From Mytilus trossulus (lineage: Eukaryota > Mollusca > Bivalvia > Mytilida > Mytilidae), in assembly GCF_036588685.1 (NCBI RefSeq), contig NC_086375.1:42563270-42627269 (forward strand): a stretch of DNA of 64,000 nt. The letters are read 5' to 3'. The notes under the pieces were generated by a model, which worked only from the letters and a program-made list of their open reading frames with translations, searched no databases and was not told the origin of the DNA. Of the stretch, positions 61,001 to 64,000 are shown piece after piece (position 1 is the first letter of the stretch; the number at the start of each line of letters is the position of its first letter). The position numbers and the translations under genes were made by a program.

Positions 61001-63339
61001 ACCTAAATGTAAATAGATAGCATCCTTGTTAATTTTAGCACTTTTCTAGGCCTATTTGAATTCAGGTTATAGGTTTCAATAATATTCAAAGCAAATTTTT
61101 TTTACTTTCGTGAATAATTGAACAAAATAATAAATGGATAATGTGTTCTTAGGATACAGATAATGCCCCCACTCAAAGGCAGATCCAGCAATTTTCAAAA
61201 GATGCGTTCTCAACCCAAAACAAAGGGAGGGTTCCAACCTTATGTCCCAATTCAAATGAATTTAAAATCCATAAAAAAAGGGTTACAACCTCTCTTCCCA
61301 TCAGTACTCTTGATGGGACTCTAGAGAGGATGAAAGACAATAGGCAAGTTAAATACTTTTAAAAAGCTTTTATATTTAAGCACAATTATTAAACTGCAGT
61401 AACAAATCTGCAATCACAAATCTAGTTACAGAAATCCAGTTTTAACCGAATAAAAATATTCACCACAAAATTTGGACCAGTTGACAGTTTTTGGCATTGT
61501 TCCAACTCCTTGAGACAAAGATCTACAGCGCTGTGATCATCTGTAGCTTCATCTCTGACTCCCCATCTCATATCAACAACCTGGAACTCGTAACCATGAT
61601 CACGACAAAAAGATTGAATTCTGGGATAAGAATGAACCATCCAAGAATTCCTTTCATATTTTGTATCTACAAAATGAATATAAAAGTATTTAACTGATAT
61701 ATTTAAAGCATTTTTAAGGGATCATAAAGAAAATGTCTTTTCTTCATATTTTAAATGTCAAAGATAATTTAAAACTATTTGCTTGACATCTTTTTCTTAG
61801 TTTTATTATTTCATTGTATCACTTCTTGGTATCTTGTTTTAAAAGTCCTATTTCAATAGTTTCTGCACTACTTTATCCTTTTTTTAATAATCAGTGCTTC
61901 TATTATTCTAAATAAATCATGTTTTTTTTTAATATTTGTATTATTTGTTTGTCTTCTCATAGGCATTACCCAATATCTCATTTTATTCCTATTCATTAAC
62001 TTCATTCATATTGACGAAACTTAATAATGGTATATTTTGTATCAATTCTAAAACCTAGAGGCTAAAGATAAAATAAATATACTAAGAATTCTAAACATTA
62101 TTATAACAGTGAAAAATCTGTAAAATACAAAAGAAACATTGTTATAGGATATGAAAATTTAATCAAATAACATGTTATATATTGTCATCAAATCGTTTAA
62201 TAATTTACTGAGTTGTCATTGTTGGGCACATTGATTTCAAATTAAAATGATTTGTTATACCAAAATGTTTAGTCAGATTAACAGACTGAAAATAGTGTAT
62301 ATTTTTCTTTGGTATAACTAAATTTATCTTTTTAAATGATTTTAATATATGTAAATAGTGACTTTGCACCTTTCAGAAGTTCAAATATTTTATTAATCAA
62401 TAATAAAAGATATTCAAATATTTTATTAATCAATAGTATAAAAAGTTATTTATTATGAAATCATATCTTGTAATAAATGTGACTTCAAATTGACTGCTTT
62501 CAAATCATATCTTGTTGTTACTGTAACTTCAATAAGACAAATCAAATATTTTATTTCATATTTTGTGAGTAATATCTAAATATACCTGTAAATGTACTAC
62601 TGGTGAATATTCTGACAATTTTGGCAGTTGGTGGAAATTTTTGATTTATATCTCCCAACAAAATTGGATTACTTGTACATTTCTCTTTCTTTGCTTGAAT
62701 TTTTGCCATGCTAAAACCACGGTTAAATTTTTTCTGGACATTTGCTTTCCGGCTAACAGCAGTTGATATCCTTTTCTTTGCAAGTTCAAAATCTGTCTTT
62801 TCCTTTTCATAAACAGGACGGCCATTTTGAACTGTTGATTTCTGATCTTTCACTGTTTGTTGTTTGCTGGATGGTCCATTGTCTTGTCCTCCATTCTGCT
62901 GAGGAGCTGGCTTACTACTGTTTTGAACTGTCTTTGACAAGGGCTGTTTATTCTCTACCCTACATAAAACATTAGACAGTAAAAATAACTCTCTCCTTTT
63001 TATGTTGTGATGGTTGCCACATGTGGAACAGAATCTGCCGACCCTTCCAGGGAACCTGAGATTACCACAGGGTTTTGGTGGTGTTTGTGTTGCTTAGTCT
63101 TGAAAGTTTTCTTTGCAATGTTTTGTATGCTGTTGGTTTTTTTCATTACCTATTTGTTTTTGGAGATGGTGTTGTCATTGACTTAAGAGTTTAAACATAC
63201 TTTTGATATATCCAAACTATCTTTTGCAAAAATTTGACTGTCTCGTCTTGATTCTAATGGTATGATTATGAAATTATTTTAGATATTCCCATCTTAATTT
63301 GTATGTAGATATATATAAATACGGCCCTTACTTCCGCAT
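35157..63339 (-). CDS. DUF4062-NACHT-WD40 protein, NWD1/NWD2-like
   Basis: Exons on the minus strand: 63339-63332 (tentative), 62959-62586, 61666-61464, 59749-59634, 58890-58679, 58163-58035, 57730-57602, 52967-52759, 52434-52292, 51845-51743, 49837-49625, 49427-49100, 48766-48614, 48122-47976, 47351-47132, 46765-46609, 46045-45877, 44287-43928, 43203-42970, 42397-42124, 41788-41659, 41231-41063, 40376-40258, 39130-38896, 37199-37041, 36223-36060, 35767-35626, 35278-35157. All have GT/AG and matching phase: 1,706 residues with the tentative first exon. Order: basic N-terminus, DUF4062 (RIFTSSTFTD, VVDMRWGV), NACHT with Walker A GFSGCGKTS, winged helix, WD40 repeats, acidic tail. Such STAND ATPases sense a ligand through WD40 and oligomerise; the ligand and role here are unknown. 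It has the length of human NWD2 (about 1,740). TEP1-like proteins share the plan but carry other N-terminal domains. Confidence 0.88.
36530..36754. mobile_element. 225-base MITE with about 40-base TIRs
   Basis: TAGCCAAAGGTTATATCTTT, then GGTTAGCTTGCTTGTTAGCT, face their near-exact complements AGCTAACAAGCAAGCTAACC and AAAGATATTACCTTTGGCTA. Outer TA dinucleotides could be the target duplication. It lies in a NACHT-WD40 gene intron. Non-coding. Confidence 0.8.
37230..38000. repeat. Two tandem copies of a ~400-base repeat
   Basis: The sequence starts AACACACCCGTGATATGGCG. The block TTGGTAATATTAATTA, GGAAAACAAAA, CTATATTAGTTATA and AAAGTTGAATTCTTTGATTC occurs at about 37420-37535 and again at about 37815-37925. 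The frames at 37604-37825, 37767-37949 and 37832-38020 all fall in this repeat. Confidence 0.65.
38150..38342 (-). repeat. Dispersed repeat, GAGATGTGGT family, reverse copy
   Basis: It holds GAGAGTTGTCTCATTGGCAA and GTGACCTATAGTTGCTAATT, reverse complements of the family core. It lies in the intron between exons 39130-38896 and 37199-37041. Confidence 0.65.
38445..38735. repeat. Dispersed repeat with GTACACGGATGCCCCCC
   Basis: The segment contains ATCCATAGTACACGGATGCC, CAAGTTGATTGAACTTCATC and GACGAAGGAACGGACAGAGG. I recognise this type as abundant in bivalve genomes, from memory only. No frame. Confidence 0.45.
43288..43380 (+). repeat. Dispersed repeat, GAGATGTGGT family
   Basis: It reads AGAAGATGTGGTATGATTGC, GAGACAACTCTCAACAAG and ACAGCTGTAGGTCA, in the intron between exons 44287-43928 and 43203-42970. 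Confidence 0.7.
44450..45300. repeat. Degenerate ~200-base tandem repeat
   Basis: A segment with CATTT(A/T)TCTAGTTTCAGGAC, ACAATAACTTGTG and TGGGATTC recurs three or more times with much drift. It starts near GTCGTCGTCAG at 44520. Frames here do not resemble a known protein. Confidence 0.55.
46609..49427 (-). CDS. NACHT-WD40 gene: winged-helix and helical region
   Basis: Exons 49427-49100, 48766-48614, 48122-47976, 47351-47132 and 46765-46609 encode residues about 611-945. Family-typical blocks are VSRTLGYVTI joined to ALNGLSETELEDILSCDDDV, WTPPIRRLPPLLLVRLKTDL, GVRVIYWYHRQFIEAAQDRY, SALADFFAGTWSN, YNYRKLGHLPYHRI and CNFKFLQTKLIAMSY. NWD2 has the comparable ALGYITMAKMGLSExELEDVL. This region links the ATPase to the WD40 repeats. 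Confidence 0.88.
47626..47757 (-). repeat. GTTCCAACTA repeat family, reverse copy
   Basis: It reads GGTTGGAACCCCCATTTTAT and ATCAATGCATTTGAATGGGG, reverse complements of the copies at 56650-56815, 58926-59085 and 61165-61312. All four lie in introns of the NACHT-WD40 gene. Confidence 0.7.
48973..49050 (-). repeat. Dispersed repeat, GAGATGTGGT family, reverse end
   Basis: GGAGATTTGTCTCATTGGCA and ATCACATCTTCTTATATAAA are the reverse complement of the family start. The same end occurs at 28526-28570. Confidence 0.6.
49625..52434 (-). CDS. NACHT-WD40 gene: NACHT ATPase core
   Basis: Exon 52434-52292 holds PLVIHGFSGCGKTSIMAMAA, a complete Walker A (about residues 475-483). Exon 51845-51743 holds RFIGTTPDSSSIAPLLKSL with QIRQTYG, the RFxGTT sensor strand of NWD/TEP1 proteins. 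Exon 49837-49625 holds PLVIYLDSLDQLD, a Walker B with acidic residues at about 566 and 569, then SWLPEDFSASVKIIVSTL. All motifs for nucleotide binding are intact, so an active or at least nucleotide-binding ATPase is expected. Confidence 0.9.
51086..51517. mobile_element. MITE of the TACTGTAAATTCAG family, interrupted by another repeat
   Basis: 51090-51269 aligns with the reverse complement of the element at 21333-21542 (ACGATTTTGAGAAAAAT, TTTTTCGCAATAATAAA), and the end CAATTATTTCTGAATTTACA resumes at about 51490. The piece between (about 51270-51489, starting AAAGGCAACAGTAGTATACC) is unrelated and is likely a nested insertion. A 14-base direct repeat, TGCAGATCAAATCT, flanks the whole at 51072-51085 and 51518-51531. 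Confidence 0.7.
52759..52967 (-). CDS. NACHT-WD40 gene: helical segment before the NACHT domain
   Basis: Residues about 388-457 are highly charged and helix-like (KEHAKYLKQISEDL, MIDRAIKEREKQEL) and end CRGFQGREDILK, the GREDxL motif that often precedes the NTPase core in this family. A 4.6-kb intron rich in repeats separates it from the previous exon. Confidence 0.85.
54046..54553. repeat. Tandem duplication, two 254-base units
   Basis: Units 54046-54299 and 54300-54553 differ at only a few bases. Each begins TTTTTCCATTCAAAAAGGGA and ends CATTGACATAAGCCAAC. The near-identity suggests a recent duplication. AAAGGGACATAACTC is also seen at about 44356 and 57838. Confidence 0.9.
54566..55005. 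repeat. 440-base direct repeat, copy 1
   Basis: It begins AGATTGAAATAAACAATTAA and ends AATGGTGTATTGTAACCT. Copy 2 at 55862-56301 has the same length and very few differences. The 856 bases between them encode no recognisable protein. They could be long terminal repeats of a gutted element or two insertions of one repeat. Confidence 0.85.
55862..56301. repeat. 440-base direct repeat, copy 2
   Basis: Same ends and orientation as 54566-55005. Differences include TTCAAGATACAG for TTCGAGATACAG and CTAGCGTTG for CTAGCTTTG. The frames inside are not conserved as proteins. Confidence 0.85.
56650..56815 (+). repeat. GTTCCAACTA repeat family with 21-base G run
   Basis: It reads CAGATCCAGCCATTTTAAAA, a G run at 56703-56723, GTTCCAACTACATGTCCCCA and CAAATGCATTGATTATCC. 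The G run is a likely length-error site. Confidence 0.75.
57602..59749 (-). CDS. NACHT-WD40 gene: second half of DUF4062-like domain and linker
   Basis: Exons 59749-59634, 58890-58679, 58163-58035 and 57730-57602 encode residues about 193-388. TLLSHKYGYR follows FV from the previous exon and matches the FVGLLG-KYG strand of NWD-type proteins. Next come WYKKDDNAVPPVYVLQ, IWWIDSDKMQDLL, GLLDIKNPETSCIWFKRNL and a Lys/Glu-rich segment ending NWIQGG. NWD2 has the comparable WYxxDENAVPxxY. Confidence 0.85.
58926..59085 (+). repeat. GTTCCAACTA repeat family
   Basis: It contains CAGCCATTTTAAAAGGGGGA, GGTTCCAACTATATGCTCCC and TAAATGCATTGATCGTCC. It begins 36 bases upstream of exon 58890-58679, close to its acceptor. 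Confidence 0.7.
61165..61312 (+). repeat. GTTCCAACTA repeat family, diverged
   Basis: It contains GGCAGATCCAGCAATTTTCA, AGGGTTCCAACCTTATGTCC and AATTCAAATGAATTTAAAAT. It lies in the intron after exon 61666-61464. Confidence 0.6.
61464..63339 (-). CDS. NACHT-WD40 gene: N-terminus and first half of DUF4062-like domain
   Basis: Exon 62959-62586 encodes a Gln/Lys-rich disordered stretch, a basic segment (AKKRISTAVSRKANVQKK, KIQAKKEK) and the start of the domain, RIFTSSTFT. Exon 61666-61464 adds DTKYERNSW, GYEFQVVDMRWGVRDE and LCLKELEQC. The SSTF motif and DxRWG are hallmarks of DUF4062 in NACHT/TPR proteins. The exon at 62959 begins in mid-codon, so an upstream exon is required. An 8-base exon 63339-63332 (ATG CGG AA before GTAAGG) fits the phase and gives MRKVENKQPL; an in-frame TGA lies upstream of this ATG. 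That start is plausible, not proven. Confidence 0.7.
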
Positions 63340-64000
63340 GTTAAAAGTGTAAGTAAGGCACAATCAAACACCTAAATGTTTTTTGTTTTTTTTAATAAGA
63401 TAGGGCTTCAAAAATAATGATTTACTTCAACACTTTTTGGATCATAAAATGTTGGTATCTTAGATGATCATTAGCCTTCATTTGTGAATGATTTTCTTAT
63501 GTTGACACAGAAATGTATTTCATCATTTCTTCCAAAGGATATGGTTGACTTTTCCTTCTACATTTCATTGCATACACATTGGTTAAATCAAAATTACTCA
63601 ATGAAGACACCCATTTCCCTACTGCTTACCCCATTGCTAATGCATTTTGCACTTGGTATATATAAGACATATATTTTCCCACTAGGTATGCCTACAGCTA
63701 GCATAACTTTAAATATCATTGCCACACTAAATTATATGCCAATTTTAATTACAATTTCAAAAGTTTGAGCAATTTATGGTATTTTTCCAAACAATTCCTT
63801 ATTTAAGGTGGCTCGTGGGTACACAAATTATCTCCCTTTGATTCAAAAATGCCATTTTTTGGCCTTAAATTTGAAATATCTTTTTTAACTCATCTGTGAC
63901 CTATATTTTTTATTACTGTTTTCAAATAAGCTGTACATAAACTAAATAATTGTACAATTTAAGCGATTTCTTATATTAGGTTATTTTTTTATTTTGATAT
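62970..64000. other. Right flank: 5' region of the NACHT-WD40 gene and repeat fragments
   Basis: Apart from the tentative 8-base first coding exon at 63332-63339, no exon was found. The block 63020-63130 (CAGGGAACCTGAGATTACCA, GGTTTTGGTGGTGTTTGTG) looks like a repeat or retroelement fragment. The promoter of the minus-strand gene may lie here or beyond the window. Confidence 0.45.

Noticed and set aside
62938..62940. TTG at 62940 as start of the NACHT-WD40 protein
   Set aside because: The frame continues upstream to an acceptor at 62960, and a TTG start is not expected in an animal gene.

Overview
The window is intron-rich, AT-rich animal DNA packed with dispersed repeats and non-autonomous transposable elements. 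The repeat families I recognise and the gene structures suggest a bivalve mollusc, most likely a mussel of the Mytilus type. That assignment is inference from memory, not from a search. I see no prokaryotic features, tRNA, rRNA or CRISPR array.

Three protein-coding genes can be supported by splice sites with consistent reading phase. (1) 1433-5629, plus strand: a two-exon gene for a 119-residue secreted protein rich in glycine, asparagine and phenylalanine. It has a TATA-like box upstream and a poly(A) signal downstream, and its single intron is mostly a 3-kb transposon. (2) 17753-29238, plus strand: twelve exons (698 codons) of an orthologue of DCAF15, the substrate receptor of a CUL4-DDB1 ubiquitin ligase, complete to its stop; the first exon was not found. 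(3) 63339-35157, minus strand: a 27- or 28-exon gene for a protein of about 1,700 residues with the order DUF4062-like domain, helical linker, NACHT ATPase, winged-helix region, WD40 repeats and acidic tail (NWD1/NWD2-like STAND protein). Genes 2 and 3 converge tail to tail across about 6 kb of repeat DNA.

Between and inside the genes: 0.9-6.2 kb has foldback palindromes and a 3-kb element with terminal inverted repeats (TIRs); 8.7-10.6 kb has a GGGAACGACATA minisatellite in opposing orientations, partly inside a TIR element; 10.8-16.5 kb has a run of elements, including a hAT-like one with an 8-bp target duplication and an unclassified one with a 7-bp target duplication; 30.9-35 kb has a small TIR element and a Harbinger-like element containing another repeat with ~500-bp tandem units. 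The introns of the NACHT gene hold further tandem, direct and inverted repeats.

The three genes show no evident shared pathway. DCAF15 is a housekeeping ubiquitin-ligase adaptor, the NACHT-WD40 protein is a signalling-type ATPase of unknown role, and the small secreted protein is probably extracellular matrix or secretion material. The most notable local events are a 42-bp tandem duplication that copies a DCAF15 splice donor four times, a decayed tandem copy of a DCAF15 exon, and several nested transposons with readable target duplications.
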